From assembly GCA_034231615.1 (NCBI GenBank), contig CM067322.1, forward strand, positions 99,209,087 to 99,273,086: DNA of 64,000 nucleotides, read 5' to 3'. Every line of letters starts with the position of its first letter. Position 1 is the first letter of the stretch. This document shows, in pieces, positions 41,348-53,685 of this stretch. Below the pieces are notes generated by a model that was not told the DNA's origin, ran no database searches, and was given only the letters and a program-made list of their open reading frames with translations. The DNA is from Meghimatium bilineatum. Its lineage: Eukaryota; Mollusca; Gastropoda; Stylommatophora; Philomycidae. A program made the translations under genes and the position numbers.

Positions 41348-41571
41348 TTTCCATTATGTAAAAATGCAGAGAAAGCGTGAACTGTGACATATGCAAAGAT
41401 CATGGCCAGGTATTAACGCAGCGCAAACTAAAAATGTAATACTGATCACAACGAAATAAAAAAAAAAGCACCCAGCGGGATCTGGTTAATATCCACAAAA
41501 GAACCTGAATAAATGTTATTCCTGTATTTACAATTTAATAAATTTAGCCGCTAGTGTATTGCTCAAGCTCA

Positions 41572-41775
41572 ATCGGGAGCAAAGAATAGCAACCTGCAAA
41601 GCATGTCATAAGAGGCGATTAAGGAGGTTGTGGTGTGGAGTTGGCTATCTATCCCATTGGGTCGCCAGTGACCCAGAAGCCATGATGAAGTCAGATATTT
41701 TAGACCAAATTGCACAAATATTGTAGCTAAGCTGTAAACCATAACACAACACATTCCGTTCTATGGACTACATCA
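41572..41775 (+). repeat. SINE-2 copy
   Basis: GGGAGCAAAGAATAGCAACC ... GTCATAAGAGGCGATTAAGG ... GGAGTTGGCTATC ... GTAGCTAAGCTGTAAACC ... GGACTACATCATG. Confidence 0.7.
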
Positions 41776-42099
41776 TGTAGGAGAACTAACACAAGAGAAA
41801 TTTGTCCAAATAATGGCAAATGTAGCAACCCGTATACTGTTAATTGCAAAAAAAAATGTAATGTTGAAGTCAGATGAGAGGTAATTTCATAGCCAGGCTG
41901 TAAACTGCGATCTATACATGGTAAGAGTGGCAGAATAAATGCAGCAAGGAAGCATTTCTCTTCTTCGCCGTACACCTTGCGGCGGACTGTCCTGAGGACG
42001 TATGAGGGTGATCTGTGTTGTCATGTTTTGCAGTAAGCTGCGTTATCTACACCTTTCGACCTGACACATCCGTTTTCAGCTAGCATTTTTTTGGGCCGG

Positions 42100-42290
42100 G
42101 TTGGCATTTCCGTATTTTAAATCCCTAGTACTTGGCCAGGCTACAGCAGGCCCACTGCATGGAAGTGTACTGAGGGTCTTGGCCATCTGTGGTTCGCAGA
42201 CGCTGGACCAGCTATGGAGGGCAGGCCTGTGCACTCTGGTGTGCATGTCATCTCTGGGCCCAGAAGCATTTTTGAAGATCGTTCAATAGG
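42100..42290 (+). other. GC-richer island with a 62-codon open frame
   Basis: Locally GC-rich; the frame reads ATAGPLHGSVLRVLAICGSQ, TLDQLWRAGLCTLVCMSSLG. No family recognised. Could be a decayed exon or an unknown repeat. Confidence 0.25.
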
Positions 42291-42364
42291 CAACACCTGC
42301 TTGGTGTTCACAATTTATGCTAGACTTAAGCTCATGACACAAATACAAAACTGTTTGCAATACA

Positions 42365-42432
42365 GTAAAATCCCTTTATAGTGCAGATATTTTGCCTGGT
42401 CTGGACCAATTTGTTATAACGGGATTCCACTT
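42365..42432. repeat. MITE-1 short copy
   Basis: ACAGTAAAATCCCTTTATAG ... GGTCTGGACCAATTTGTTAT and AACGGGATTCCACTT: both termini with almost no interior. Confidence 0.55.
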
Positions 42433-42439
42433 TATTAGG

Positions 42440-43120
42440 ACAAACTAGAATACTTGAAATAAAGGTAGGTCCATGGCAGAACCTGCATCTCGAATGAAGT
42501 AAACTTATATGCTAAAATGTAATAGCTTAGGTTTGTGGTTAGTTCCTTTCCTTTTTTGTACCCTCCCTTATTCATGCTCCAGGTATCCAGTTACAGTTGG
42601 GTTGACTGGAGAAGCGGTATCAGGTGAGAAATGACAGATGTCTGTCCAAACAGTTTTGTACATGGCACTCTGTTACTTGGTGATAGTAAAGAAGCATACT
42701 TTAATTTCTTCTATCATTCGACTGAAATGTTATTATATTTGAAGTTTTTGTCTCTTCCATAAACTTTTCTAGACATTCCCATTGCGTGGATTGTTGTATG
42801 GCATCTTGGCCAGTTGCCTGTCTTCAGCACCTGTACTAACTAGAGCAGACTGGTCTTGCTCAATGATAGGATGACCTTGCCAGTCTTAGTTTTCAGTTGA
42901 ATTAAACCCCATAAACTTCATGGCAAGGATCTGGCTTTGATGGGGATGACTAATAACAACCAACACTGAAGAATGTAAAACATTAACTTGTTTATTTCCA
43001 GACAATTATACTGTAATACATCTCTCTACAGTTCTGAAAGATAAGTTATCAATGTTTGTATTAGCTGTGTAGACTAACATCTACATTTGACAATCACCAA
43101 ATAAGACATACACACACACA
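42440..43120. other. no recognisable gene
   Basis: AT-rich spacer without features I can support. Confidence 0.35.
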
Positions 43121-43506
43121 CTTTGCTGACCAGTAATACATAGCATACTCATCTCCCATTACCAAGGGATTTTTTTTCATGTTAGATACAAAAATAGTGT
43201 CCAAAAATGTGACTAGGTTTTTAAACACCTCACTTGAAAACCAAAACTAGATTAAATGTTGGACATTTCACAATTTCTACAAGTCATTCTTTGAGGTACT
43301 GCGATAGATCCTGAGGTGTATGCTGGAATCTAAATTTTAGAAAAACCAAATTCCTCTTGGAAACCCGTTTCACAATGGATCAGCAGCTGCTGATTTAACA
43401 GATAATGGTTTAATATTTTACATTAAGTTAAAGACCATGTAATGAATGAAGAGATTACAAAAACTGTTAGAACATCTGGAGTTATATATATATGTTATAT
43501 GTATAC

Positions 43507-43654
43507 ATATTCCGCCAAAGGCGAATGTGTTGGGCCATTGGTGCAAATAAAATGTCGACAATGCATTTCCATTCTCTGGACTACATCTCAGAAATAATAG
43601 GACCATGGTCCTGCTACAAGAGATCTCCAGTGGGAGTTTGAGAATGAAAGATGA
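43507..43654 (+). repeat. SINE-1 copy
   Basis: AAAGGCGAATGTGTTGGGCC, CCATTCTCTGGACTACATC, AGGACCATGGTCCTGCTAC, GGGAGTTTGAGAATGAA. Confidence 0.75.
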
Positions 43655-44189
43655 AGATATATATATTTGAAGATGGAGGCTAAAATGATTTCTTAGTGGA
43701 CCAGGGACAAAACCAAATAAGGAAAAACAACAAATAGGTTGTTGCTTGGTCCACTGAGTTAATGAGAATAAACCCATATTGGCCAGCAGCAAGAACATAC
43801 AACATGAGAATGGAAACATTACAAGGAAGAGAAAGCCAAGAAGAATGGAGTTGCTGACTTCCTTAGACATCACAATAACACTGCATATCAAACATGACAA
43901 CTTGAAACCCGATCATCATTTAGTCTTGTGGTATTGTACAGCAACGATAGAGAAAAGGCAATTAATAGATTAAGTTAAACATCCAAAACAGATGCATGCC
44001 GAGATTATGTTGCTAGACCTGTCACATATTACGGCATTAAAGAAAATGATGATGGAATAAGTGGCATATACATGGAGTCTGTTGATGTTTGGCAGTGGTC
44101 ATGACTATCTCATGTTGAGAATATTTAGGTGATAAGATTTTCCAGCAACACACCATTTCATATGATCATTATAGTAAACATATACAGTG

Positions 44190-44300
44190 GAATTGTTATA
44201 ACAAATTCCCCTCATTAGTTTTTTAATTACTGGTATATAGGGTTATGATATACATATATCATTGACCTGGACAAATTTGTTATAATGGGATTTCACCATG
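44190..44300. repeat. MITE-1 copy
   Basis: TACAGTGGAATTGTTATAAC at left, GGACAAATTTGTTATAATGGGATTTCAC at right. Confidence 0.55.
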
Positions 44301-44349
44301 TGTGTTTTTTGTCTAAGTGTAACAGTTTATCTTGCTATTATTATTTCTT

Positions 44350-45370
44350 TCTATCTATCCTGGAGTGTACAGAATTTGTTGTTTACCCTGGAGTGTACAG
44401 AATTTGTTGTTTACCCTGGAGTGTAAAGAATTCTTTGTTATTCACCCTGGAGTGTAAAGGACAGAGATTCTTGAATGTGTCACATTCAATCCTGGAGAGG
44501 TTCTAATATAATGAATTGGTCTTCAGCCAAAGATGGATGTGTCGGACCACTGGCGCAAATAAAACGGTGACATAAAAAATTAATTAATTAAAAAAAGGCA
44601 AATAAAATGCATTTCCATTCTCTGGACTACATCCTGCTGGAAATCTAGTAGGATCATTGTCCTGTTATAAGAGATATCCAGCAGGAGTTTGAGAATGAAT
44701 GCTGAAGAAGAAGAATTGGTCTGTCATTTCTCTCTTGAAGTAGAGATTCTCAGTTAATAGTATGCTCTGCTTTCTGTCCTGGAGCTGAATTTGTCTCTTA
44801 CATCGAAGAGTATAGAGATTCTCCGTAAGTATAGTCTTGATTTTCCACCCTAGACATGAATATACATGTATTTGTGAAGCATCCAGGATTTATAAAACAC
44901 AAGGTCAGAAGGCAACAAAAAAATGTCCTCATATAACACTTTGTTTCTACTGTATAGAGCATAAAGTTAATGCAATCAAAGTAACACATCTGGCCTTTGA
45001 ACAACTGAAAACACCCCCCCCCCCCCATATGCTTAATGGCAAGTGTGTATACTATAAACCATCATTTACCTGGGGATAGAGATAGACTGTATATGACAGA
45101 TTTCTATTACATATATATTTTGTTGGTCTGGTCCAAGTTGTTATAACGGGATTCCACTGTAGTTATATCCTGCACTGTAGAGATTCTTAGTTTATGCTTT
45201 GTTTCATCCTGGGCTATAAATTCTGAATTTATAGTCTTTTGTGCTCCAGACTATAGAGATTCTGTTTTAAATCTGTTCTACCCTGGACTGTATAGAGATT
45301 CTCAGTTTATAATCTGTTCTACCCTGGACTATATAGATTCTCAGTTTATAATCTGTTCTACCCTGGAGAA
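44350..45370 (+). repeat. degenerate tandem repeats (~30-40 bp), interrupted by SINE-1 and MITE-1
   Basis: Four units of CCCTGGAGTGTACAGAATTT-type near 44355-44465, and five of TTCTACCCTGGACTATATAG plus ATTCTCAGTTTATAATCTG near 45170-45370. The two sets share CCCTGGA and GAGATTCT words, so they look like one array broken by insertions at 44524-44711 and near 45100-45165. Confidence 0.6.
44524..44711 (+). repeat. SINE-1 copy with internal AT insertion
   Basis: Standard SINE-1 words, but TTAATTAATTAAAAAAAGG is inserted near 44575-44600 with AAATAAAA duplicated around it. Confidence 0.72.
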
Positions 45371-45392
45371 AATCTGTATATATGTATGTATA

Positions 45393-46510
45393 TACAAGGG
45401 ATGGTAAAAAAGTAATGACCCCTAATTTATAATTTAATTAATTAGGCATGAAAATAGATAAAACACATTAAAATGTAAAATCTATTTCCATAATGTATTT
45501 CTCATTGCGTTATTTGTTAGTTTTTGTCCGTCTACGCACAAGGGCATATGCCCCCCCCACGCTAAAAATGTGTCTTTTTCCTAAACCAATTGCGTATAGT
45601 GCATTTAAGGTTGTTGGTGTCATTAACCTTTTCAATCCCTTATTGACCGCTATATATTCATTTTTGAATGAGCCATTCTCGCCTAATTTGGACATTTAGA
45701 TTGATATTCTTTACGGTTTCCATGCAAATAGATATGCTAAATTTAGCCCTGACATGATTACCGGCTTTCAGTGTTGTTTTCCGATCACTTCTAAACCGCT
45801 TAAAAAATAATAAAAGGTTTATTATGACCTTGAATTTTCGTCAAAACTTGGTAAAAATTTATGATTCAGATGATATTGATGAGCAATTTTTAAAATGAAA
45901 TTTTAGAGAACGTGAATAAATCACTTTTGATGTTGGATTAGTTTTATTTAGAATTTCAAGTAACAACGATCGTCGATTTATAGTGTAGTCCATTGATAAT
46001 GTGCGCAATTTTCTTGCACAATCACTTCTGATTTGTGCTGAGTTATTCCTCTTGCCCTGGGAATGAAGCCTGAAGTTTTTCCTGATTGGACGAGTCAGAG
46101 TGATGTTTTAGTGTGAAGTCAGATGGAAGTCACAGAAAACAGATGGAAGTCACAAGATTGGGACTGTAAGGGGGATGTGGTAATACTGCCCAGCCAAGTT
46201 CTCCAATTACATCAATGGTGCATTTAATGGTATGGCATGGTATTATCCTGCTTTTAAAAGTAGTGCAGTACTCTGATCTTTTAATGGATAAAGTCACAGA
46301 AGATGACCTCTCAGCTTCCAAGAAGTTGAGAAGAATCGCATCCTTCTCATTCCAAAACACAAAGCCCATAACTTTCCCTACAAATGCTGGCGATGTGTGA
46401 TGCTATTTCATTGACTACCTCTTGGATTGTGGTTCAGAAAATGAACACAGGTCTCACTGCCTGTCACAATATTTGATAAAAACTCATCTCCTTCAGTTTT
46501 GTAATGGTGC
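45393..46510 (-). pseudogene. mariner-type transposase remnant
   Basis: The minus strand between ~46510 and 46040 reads mariner transposase in broken frames: FLSNIVTGSETCVHF, VMGFVFWNEKDAILLNFLE, then IDVIGELGWAVLPHPPYSPN (the WxxLPHPPYSPDLAP signature, with D replaced by N). The left end has ACAAGGGATGGTAAAAAAGTAATGACCCC, similar to mariner termini. The right terminus is not found; the element is dead. Confidence 0.7.
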
Positions 46511-46975
46511 TATATTAAGCGTAGGGATGGAAGCTTAAGTTGTCGCTCCAAAACTAGATTTGTTCGAAGACAATGCGGTTGCATTTAGTCCATGTTTGTT
46601 CAAAGCTATCTTGATGTTTTCTATCCACTGTTTTCTTGGTCAACCTTTGGCTGAGTGTTTTAATATTTTATTTGGGTGTTAGACCAAAAGGTGCATATAT
46701 TTCAGTCTTACTGTAAATGGACACAACAAAATAAGGTCTCTGGTTCAAATAAAGGAATTCCAAATTCTTAAATATGACAAGAGTTGGTTAAAATTCTTTT
46801 AACTTTTCGTAACAAGTGGCCAGGACTAAAATTTGACTAATTCTTTTTGGCAATCTTCCACAAATTTGTAAACAATGAATACTCCACATGTATTATACAA
46901 AAATACCATTGGAAGATGTACAATAAGGAAAACAACTGTCAAGTTCAAGAAAGATCATCCTGTATTTTTAAAATT

Positions 46976-47125
46976 CACAGAAGTCGGATGTTTCAGGTCA
47001 TTGGCGCAAATAAAACTGCGACAATGCATTTCCATTCTCTAGACTACATTCTGCTGTAAATCTAGTAGGACCATGGTACTGCTACAAGACAGATCCAATG
47101 GGAGTTTAAGAATAAACACTGATGA
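46976..47125 (+). repeat. SINE-1 copy
   Basis: GAAGTCGGATGTTTCAGG, GGCGCAAATAAAACTGCGAC, CCATTCTCTAGACTACATTC, GACCATGGTACTGCTAC, GGGAGTTTAAGAATAAAC. Confidence 0.75.
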
Positions 47126-47144
47126 AGTATTATTATAAGTGCAG

Positions 47145-47370
47145 TAGAATCCCTCTATAACACATTTTTATAACAAATTTCCCCATATAACAAAACTTTG
47201 TGTCGGTCTGGCCCAACCGAATTTAGCATGGCTTCTTGGCCACTTTGACCTTATATGAGACAGGACAGCTAACTTCACCCATAACCACCTTAGTCGCCTC
47301 TTACGACATGCATGGAAGGTAAACTTGCTATTCCTTGTTCCCCCATTCAGACCCGGCAACACACGGGAGG
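47145..47370. repeat. MITE-1 left half followed by antisense SINE-2
   Basis: 47147-47220 is the MITE-1 left terminus (CAGTAGAATCCCTCTATAAC). 47225-47370 is SINE-2 in antisense (GGCCACTTTGACC ... CCTTAGTCGCCTCTTACGAC ... CATGCATGGAAGGTAAA). Confidence 0.6.
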
Positions 47371-47477
47371 TATTCTGTAAAAGAAAATACAGTAAAACTA
47401 GATGTCAGGTATATAAGCCATACTAAAGAATGTGAATGTGTTAAAAAATCATTGCACATTTGTCCTCTCTGCAATAC

Positions 47478-47820
47478 TACAGTGGAATCCATATATGGCG
47501 CACCATTTTATAACATATTTCCCTATATAACAACACCTTTCAAAATCCCCAAATTTTCCACCGAAGACGGATGTGTCGGGCCATTGGCGCAACTAAAACT
47601 GCGGCACAACGCATTTCCATTCTCTGGACTACATCCTGCTGGAAATCTAATAGGACCATGGTCCTTCTACAAGAGAAATTCGTCGGGAGTTGAGAATGAA
47701 CGCTGAAGAAGAAATCCCCAAATATAATCTATATTATTTGTACTGTATATAGCGTGTTTCTGTTATTACATACATATTTTGTTGGTCTGGACCAAGTTGT
47801 TATAACGGGATTTCACTGTA
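47478..47820. mobile_element. MITE-1, complete, split by SINE-1
   Basis: Termini TACAGTGGAATCC and GGGATTTCACTGTA are inverted, with TA outside. Without the inserted SINE it is ~174 bp. A Tc1/mariner/pogo-type source is inferred from the TA target; no transposase is present. Confidence 0.72.
47555..47711 (+). mobile_element. SINE-1 with perfect 12-bp TSD (reference copy)
   Basis: TSD AAATCCCCAAAT at 47543-47554 and 47712-47723 defines a full unit of 157 bp: CCACCGAAGACGGATGTGTC, GGGCCATTGGCGCAACTAAA, CCATTCTCTGGACTACATCC, ATAGGACCATGGTCCTTC, GGGAGTTGAGAATGAACGC, then TGAAGAAG. No clear tRNA head is seen, so its promoter origin is unknown. Confidence 0.82.
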
Positions 47821-47829
47821 TATCAAAGT

Positions 47830-49510
47830 TGTACATGTGACATATGATTGATAAAATATATCACAGTTGGATACCTCCTACTCAGATGACAGCAGGTTCC
47901 CACAACTAAAAAAAAGTAACGCGAGTTCATGTGCCAACAGTAAGACGTCATTTTGGTGTGCTCTTAAAAATGGCACTTTGACAGAAATATATGTATTACA
48001 GCAATAATTAATTACCAACAGCTCCATCACCATTTCGAAGGCAAGAAATCTGGGTGGCAATCCAGTCTTCAAGAACAAAGGATATTGCATGACTTTTGGG
48101 AGTGTTCATAAGACCATTAAACTTCTATCATTAACCAGAAAACATGACAGATGGTGGTGCAACAATTACACATACATCACATTCTACAACTAATACAACC
48201 AAATCCTAACTTAATAAATCTACCCAACAACAACCTCACCCATGTGTCCACTAACCTAAACACTTATTAGAATTGACACTTGTGACTTAACACAAACCAC
48301 ACACACCTACTTATAAAACTAATCAAGTCCAGACAGATAAAACCCTGTTCTGTGACCTACATTATAGGATTTTCCCAAAAATGATGTCACATTGGGAAAC
48401 CCATGGTCCTTAGAGTAAGAAGGACCCAAACTAAAATATTTGACCTCCAGTCTTTTAAAAAAACCATCAAAGTTTATCAGGATTTGATTTATTAAAAAAA
48501 TTAATTAATTAAATGACAGCAAATTCTTAATATATTTGAGAATGTCGTGAAATGTTCTCAAAATGGTGAACAAAAAGATTTGATGTTAAAATGTGATTGA
48601 TACATTGTGCAACAGACAAAAAAAATTATATAAAGCAGAATGCTGTAAATAGATTTGATCCATGTTGCAGTTTGATAAAACAAAGCAGACTTGAATCAGA
48701 AACAGCCCTGCATCGTATGTTGGCAGTACAAAATATATAAAACAGCCATTAAAAGCATATATTTACAAAGATTTTGATCAGTCTCCTTTATGTGTAAATG
48801 ACCACAAAAAACAAAAATAACATTGCAGAAAAGGCTAGTGGGTTAAAAAAAATATTATACAAATGTTGACTTCACTCGCAAAACACAATTTTCATTGTTA
48901 TCTCCCTTTTGAGCTATAAACACATTTTCACAGGATACACTGTACATGGTTAGTTAAGCTGTTAATAAAAAAAAAGAGTGCTTGTTAAGATCATGAAAAG
49001 GAAATACCTGTAACTAAATTTCATGGTATAAATGAAAAAATGTTGAGTTACTAATTATAAGCATGACATACAATGAAATACAAGGAAAGATATTTCGACT
49101 AGAAAGCTTTCATTAGTATGAAAGACAGCAGAAAGCAGTTTATCTGTTTATTAGTATGTTGCGTTAATAATTTGTAAGGCTTCAACCTATTTTCCTTTGA
49201 ACTCGTATACACCTCGTGTATACTCCACATTTCCAGCGCATTGGGTTGTTTCCTGACATTGGTGATTTATTTCTAACTAAAGTTTATGCTTTGCGGGTGG
49301 GTGAATTGAGCAGAAGTACACAAACTGCTATTGTGAAAACTGTTGTATGAATAAAATGTCTTGGGTTTGTATATTCAAGGGGGTTGGGGGGTGTTTGTTG
49401 TCGAATTTATACATCAGAAACTATCTCCCCTGAGCAGAAGGCTCCATTTATAGGCATTGCACTAAGCCGAAAGCTGAAGTCTCCTGGGTATGAGAGAAAG
49501 CTCAGAAAAA
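47830..49510. other. no recognisable gene
   Basis: AT-rich, without repeats of the named families; the short open frames show no homology. Confidence 0.4.
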
Positions 49511-49513
49511 CCA

Positions 49514-49871
49514 CCCCACTACAAGAGGGAGATCCAGTGGGAGTTTGAGAATGAACGCTGAAGAAGAAAGGAAAGTAAAGAATAGCAATGCTCTGATTTG
49601 CCGTACAAGTTGCAGGAGACAATTGGTTTTTGGGGGGAAGGTGTGGTGGTCTCGTTCCATAGAAGATCAAAATGAGCTAAAAGTCATGTCAAACTAAGAT
49701 GTGTTGGGCAGAAAGGGGTAGATGTTGCAGCTAAGCTGTAAACTAATGATACAATAAAATGGTGACAACGCATTTCCATTTTCTGGACTACATCCTGCTG
49801 GAAATCTAGTTGGACCATTGTCCTGCTACAAGAGAGATCCAGTGGGAGTTTGAGAATGAACGCTGAAGAAG
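49514..49871 (+). repeat. SINE-1 3' fragment, SINE-2 fragment, SINE-1 copy
   Basis: 49514-49566 carries GATCCAGTGGGAGTTTGAGA and GAACGCTGAAGAAG. 49690-49740 carries GCAGCTAAGCTGTAAACT. 49747-49871 is SINE-1 from AATAAAATGGTGACAACGCA to GAACGCTGAAGAAG. Confidence 0.65.
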
Positions 49872-49879
49872 ATGATTTC

Positions 49880-51690
49880 ATACTCAGTAGACTACAACTC
49901 TCAGCAGTGTGCAATGCTTTGATAAGTCACCTACTCAGGGGGGTCAATTGTAAGGGTTGTTTGGCTTTTCTACCTGTTTGTAACATGCAGAGTTGGGGTC
50001 ATTGTTTTAAATTCCGCTGCCAAGAATCTCCTTCTGTCAAGTTTCCATAGCAATGCTGGACCATGGTCACAGGTGTGAGTGGAGTAGCCAGCTATGCATT
50101 CTTCAACATCCAAGGTGGCTCATAAATTATGCAGGAATAACATGTTTGCCTGAATCTGGGCTTGCTAAAAAAATGTCCATCTCTTGCAAAATTGCTTTTC
50201 ACCCCACCCCCATGTGCTACCTGTTGATAGTCGGGACACCATGTACACATTAGAAGAAAGGGCCATGTTCAAGATTAGAACTCATTTAGCTCCACCAGAG
50301 TGATGAGCAATGTTCAGTTCTTTGAATGTTACACCACAAAGGAAAAGCATCACCATATTGGCATGTTTTCTACTGAGAGTTTAATGTTGCATAACAGTTG
50401 GTCCAACAAGTCTATAGGTAGACCTTCAGCATGTGCATCAGTATGTACAAGAGTGCACAATGTACATGTAGACTGGAGTATAAGCTGGAGGTCATTTTTT
50501 GGCTTTCTCCCCAAATTTACTAAAATACAGAGATCTGAAGCATATTGTATGAAACCAATAATACATTTAAGAAAGGAAAAGTAAATAAATAACTACTCAT
50601 TTGAAGAAATTGTATGACGATACCATTTTTATCTGAAAATCTGAATTTTATGCCTGCCGTTTTAAGTGGCGTATCTTGAATTAATACTTCACAAATATGA
50701 ATATCCATGGACCGGCATAATCACAATGTTGGGAACCACTTATTATTTATTCAATGAATAGAACAACAGATCTTAAATATCACTATATCTCAAACTGATT
50801 AACACAAAACACCCCTGGGTATTCACCTTTTTTGTAGAATACCCTTAGTTCTCACATGTTCTGGTCAAGAAGCAATATACAATAAGATACGGTAAATAGG
50901 GCTGCATCATTAAGTACATATTTCATTTATAGCGCCAGGTTTCATCTTCCTGTAGTAAAAATATATATTTTTAAAAAACCATGAGTTAAATATAAGATAC
51001 AGGTCATTATGTTGAAATTGTTTTCTTCCGTATAGTGTTATCCTGGTTTGGGACTATTTTATAGACCAGGGGTTCTCAAATACCACCCACATGTAATCGT
51101 TAGTGCTCATGAGCACTTAACTCGCATGTCCGTACGAGAGCACCAGGTCGAGAATGCCTGATTAACACACTTAATACAATGAAACTCAGACAGAGACACC
51201 GTTTTATGTTTCATCATGGACATAAGCCCCAGGGAGTGCCATGATTTGTTTTCTAGTAAAATTAAAACAATATTTTAATAACCTATATACATAAATTACG
51301 TCAACAATTTGTTGAATATTTTTTACCCCCACATCTTCCAAACTGTCAAGAACTAGAAACATGACCCCCCCATGCTTAATTATGTTCGAAAAATGTACCC
51401 CCGCCCCTCCCCCAATACATTTTTGTTCAGAAAAGTACACACACACAAAATGTGATTATACAAAAATACAAAGAATTTTTAACGAATTTTACAAAAAATT
51501 AATTCTAATTCAAACAATTTAATTGCTATACACACATTTTTTGTTGACAACTTTTGTCAACCCCCTCCTGTCAAATATTTTCAGACTCTCCTCCCTGTAA
51601 TTGTTGATATAATGTATGGGCAGCCACTAAGGAATGATTTTTTAAGACTGGAAGTAAAAGCCATTTTTCTGTAGCAGCCAGCACATGTCA
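49880..51690. other. no recognisable gene
   Basis: Short open frames on both strands, none with recognisable domains or splice-supported continuity. Poly-C runs near 51365-51415. Confidence 0.35.
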
Positions 51691-51800
51691 CTAGAGGATT
51701 TTTTATCGTACCCCTGAGGAAGAAAAGCCTCAACTGTGGTTTGAACCCAAGACTCTAAGATTATGACACTGTGTTCTATTTATATGGCCAAGCTTTTCAC
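51690..51800 (-). repeat. tRNA-derived SINE head
   Basis: The minus strand has a TTGGCCATATAAATAGAAC box-A-like stretch and GGGTTCAAACC as box B. The body is short. Confidence 0.45.
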
Positions 51801-52009
51801 TTAACTGTTAAATACAATATTATAAACAGAACCAAGGTGTCATCAATAAGTGCACGTTTGAGCTTAAATAACCAGTTAACAGGACCATATTACCAGCTCC
51901 AGCACATTTACCTGGTGGATCTGGTAATAGACTGTGTGACCAACAGTCTGATCAGGCAAGAGAAGGAAAACAAATTCTGTCTAAACAAAAAAATGCAGTG
52001 TTTATTGTT

Positions 52010-52440
52010 CTCCTGCAATCAGTTTCCTATGCTTAGCAGTCTTTAATACAAGAATGCTTAGTTGCCTCCATGAATCCAGTCAACAGTTGAGTCTCCTGGA
52101 GTCCCACAGCCTCACTTCCAGATTTGTCTCTTACGTGGTAAGTTGACTGGAGGAATGGTTGTGTCAGACGAGAAATCATAACCAGGATTTTTGTTTGTTC
52201 CATGGTTTCAAACCTGGTACGATGTAACCTGGTGACAGCAAGCAATCTCTATCAACTAGGCTACAGTACTCCTGTTAGTGCCAGAATTAGTCCTCATGTC
52301 ACCAAAGAGTGGATATGCCTGCAGAATGTACTCTGTAGTCTGGAGAACCTTTTGATATGGACATTACTTAATGTGGACAGCCTTTGTGGATATGTGATTG
52401 GAGTCTACAGTAAAAATGCAGTGTGGGATATGTTGGGCTA
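52010..52440 (-). pseudogene. LINE-A-like 3' end, split by a tRNA SINE
   Basis: Antisense match to 20300-20700: ATCAGTTTCCTATGC, CTCCATGAATCCAGTC, CACAGCCTCACTTCCAGAT, then after the insert AAAGAGTGGATATGCCTGC and AGAATGTACTCTGTAGTCTG. It encodes only the C-terminal end, frames broken. Confidence 0.65.
52139..52290 (-). repeat. tRNA-derived SINE inside the LINE fragment
   Basis: The minus strand reads GTAGCCTAGTTGATAGAG (box A) and GGTTTGAAACC (box B), about 35 nt apart, followed by an unrelated body. It interrupts the LINE homology between 52139 and 52290. Confidence 0.6.
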
Positions 52441-52911
52441 AAAGGTGCAGATATCACAGTCTTGCTAAAAATTACGACAATATAATGACTATACGGGATA
52501 TTCTTCTACTTCTTTAACCAAAGTCAGAAGCTGATATCGATTTCTTCAATCAGCCGCATCACATTACTAATGGAACTTCTATAAGCTCTCTGTTTACCAT
52601 TCTGTCAGCCATTTAAGAGTATTGTTGTTATTTTGATGCCCAGAAAATACAAGCGATTTGCTATTTCCTCCAATGTGTAGTGGGGTGGTTTCTTCAGAAC
52701 TTTTTTTCATACTCAGCACACTTCAGCTTTTCGATGTAGTGCAATGCCCTGTAAGGAAGACTTCTATTTGTAAGGATTTTGTTTAAGAGTTGATAAGTTC
52801 AGTGTCCCAGTCAGTTGTTGATTGTGACTTCTGTTGATCTCTTCAGAGAGAACACACTTTCTCCCCTTGTCCTTCCTATCTCTATCATTCTTGAACATCA
52901 TCCGTGTGTTG

Positions 52912-53215
52912 CCTGGGCCAAATGGGAGCAACAGTGCTTACATTCCATGCATGTCATAAGTGATGACTAAGGAGATTATGTGGTGAAGTTGACTGGCACA
53001 CACCATATAGGGTCAAAATACCCAGAATCCATGCTGAAGTCAAATCTGTTAGGCCAAAAGCTGATACATGGCTTTTTGATCACTTTGACCCAATATGGGA
53101 TGGGACTACCAACATTTACCCCCTAACCTCCATAGTCACCTCTTACAACATGTATGGAAGGTAAACAGGTATTCTTTTTTCCCCTTTTAAGTCCGAGGAC
53201 ACACAGGTGTGCCTT
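52912..53215. repeat. head-to-head inverted pair of SINE-2
   Basis: 52912-53063 is sense (GGGAGCAACAGTGCTTAC ... GGGTCAAAATACCC) and 53065-53215 antisense (CACTTTGACCCAATATGGG ... CATGTATGGAAGGTAAAC). The arms could pair over ~140 bp. Confidence 0.65.
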
Positions 53216-53309
53216 TATGTAATGGAGGATTATGGATTCTATCGTTATGGATGACCTGAACTAGGTAGGAGACTAGACTTCGAACTTCAGCCCAAACATT
53301 CAAACAAGG

Positions 53310-53590
53310 TAACACAGCCAAAGTCTGATCATGGCACAAATAAAACAGTGACACAACACATTTCCGTTCCTGGTCCAAACCCCGCTGGAAATCTAGTAGG
53401 AAGGACCATTGATCTACTGTGTCATGCGACTTATTCTCTCCAGAACGTTGTCTTCCCAATGAACTCCCTGAACCCTTCTCTATATTGGGCCATGCAGCTT
53501 GTATTTTCCTACAACATATAATCAACTACTAGAGAGATTCAGCGGGAGCGTTGATCAACAAATGCTTAAAAAAGGTAACACTAAAAAATA
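53310..53590 (+). repeat. SINE-1 copy, split by a LINE-B fragment
   Basis: Left part to 53418 (CACAAATAAAACAGTGACAC, GGAAATCTAGTAGG), right part from 53526 (CTACTAGAGAGATTCAGCGGG). Confidence 0.65.
53419..53525 (-). mobile_element. LINE-B 3' end (antisense) inside SINE-1
   Basis: Antisense of the 11640-11735 segment: GTCATGCGACTTATTC, CCAGAACGTTGTCTTCCCAA, TGAACTCCCTGAAC. CTACT is duplicated at 53414-53418 and 53526-53530. Confidence 0.7.
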
Positions 53591-53685
53591 TCTACACTTA
53601 TATATAAGCAACACATTATCACAAGAGATCATGGAATGAGACAAAATGATGAATGTCCAGAAAATATGTCCACATGGCTAATAAA

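Noticed and set aside
42101-42289. Host gene in the GC-rich island
   Set aside because: No domain, no clear splice sites; left as unclassified.
34436-47820. LTR retrotransposon ends from the recurring AGTGGAATCC...GGGATTCCACT pairs
   Set aside because: The repeats are short and inverted with TA outside, so they fit a MITE, not LTRs.
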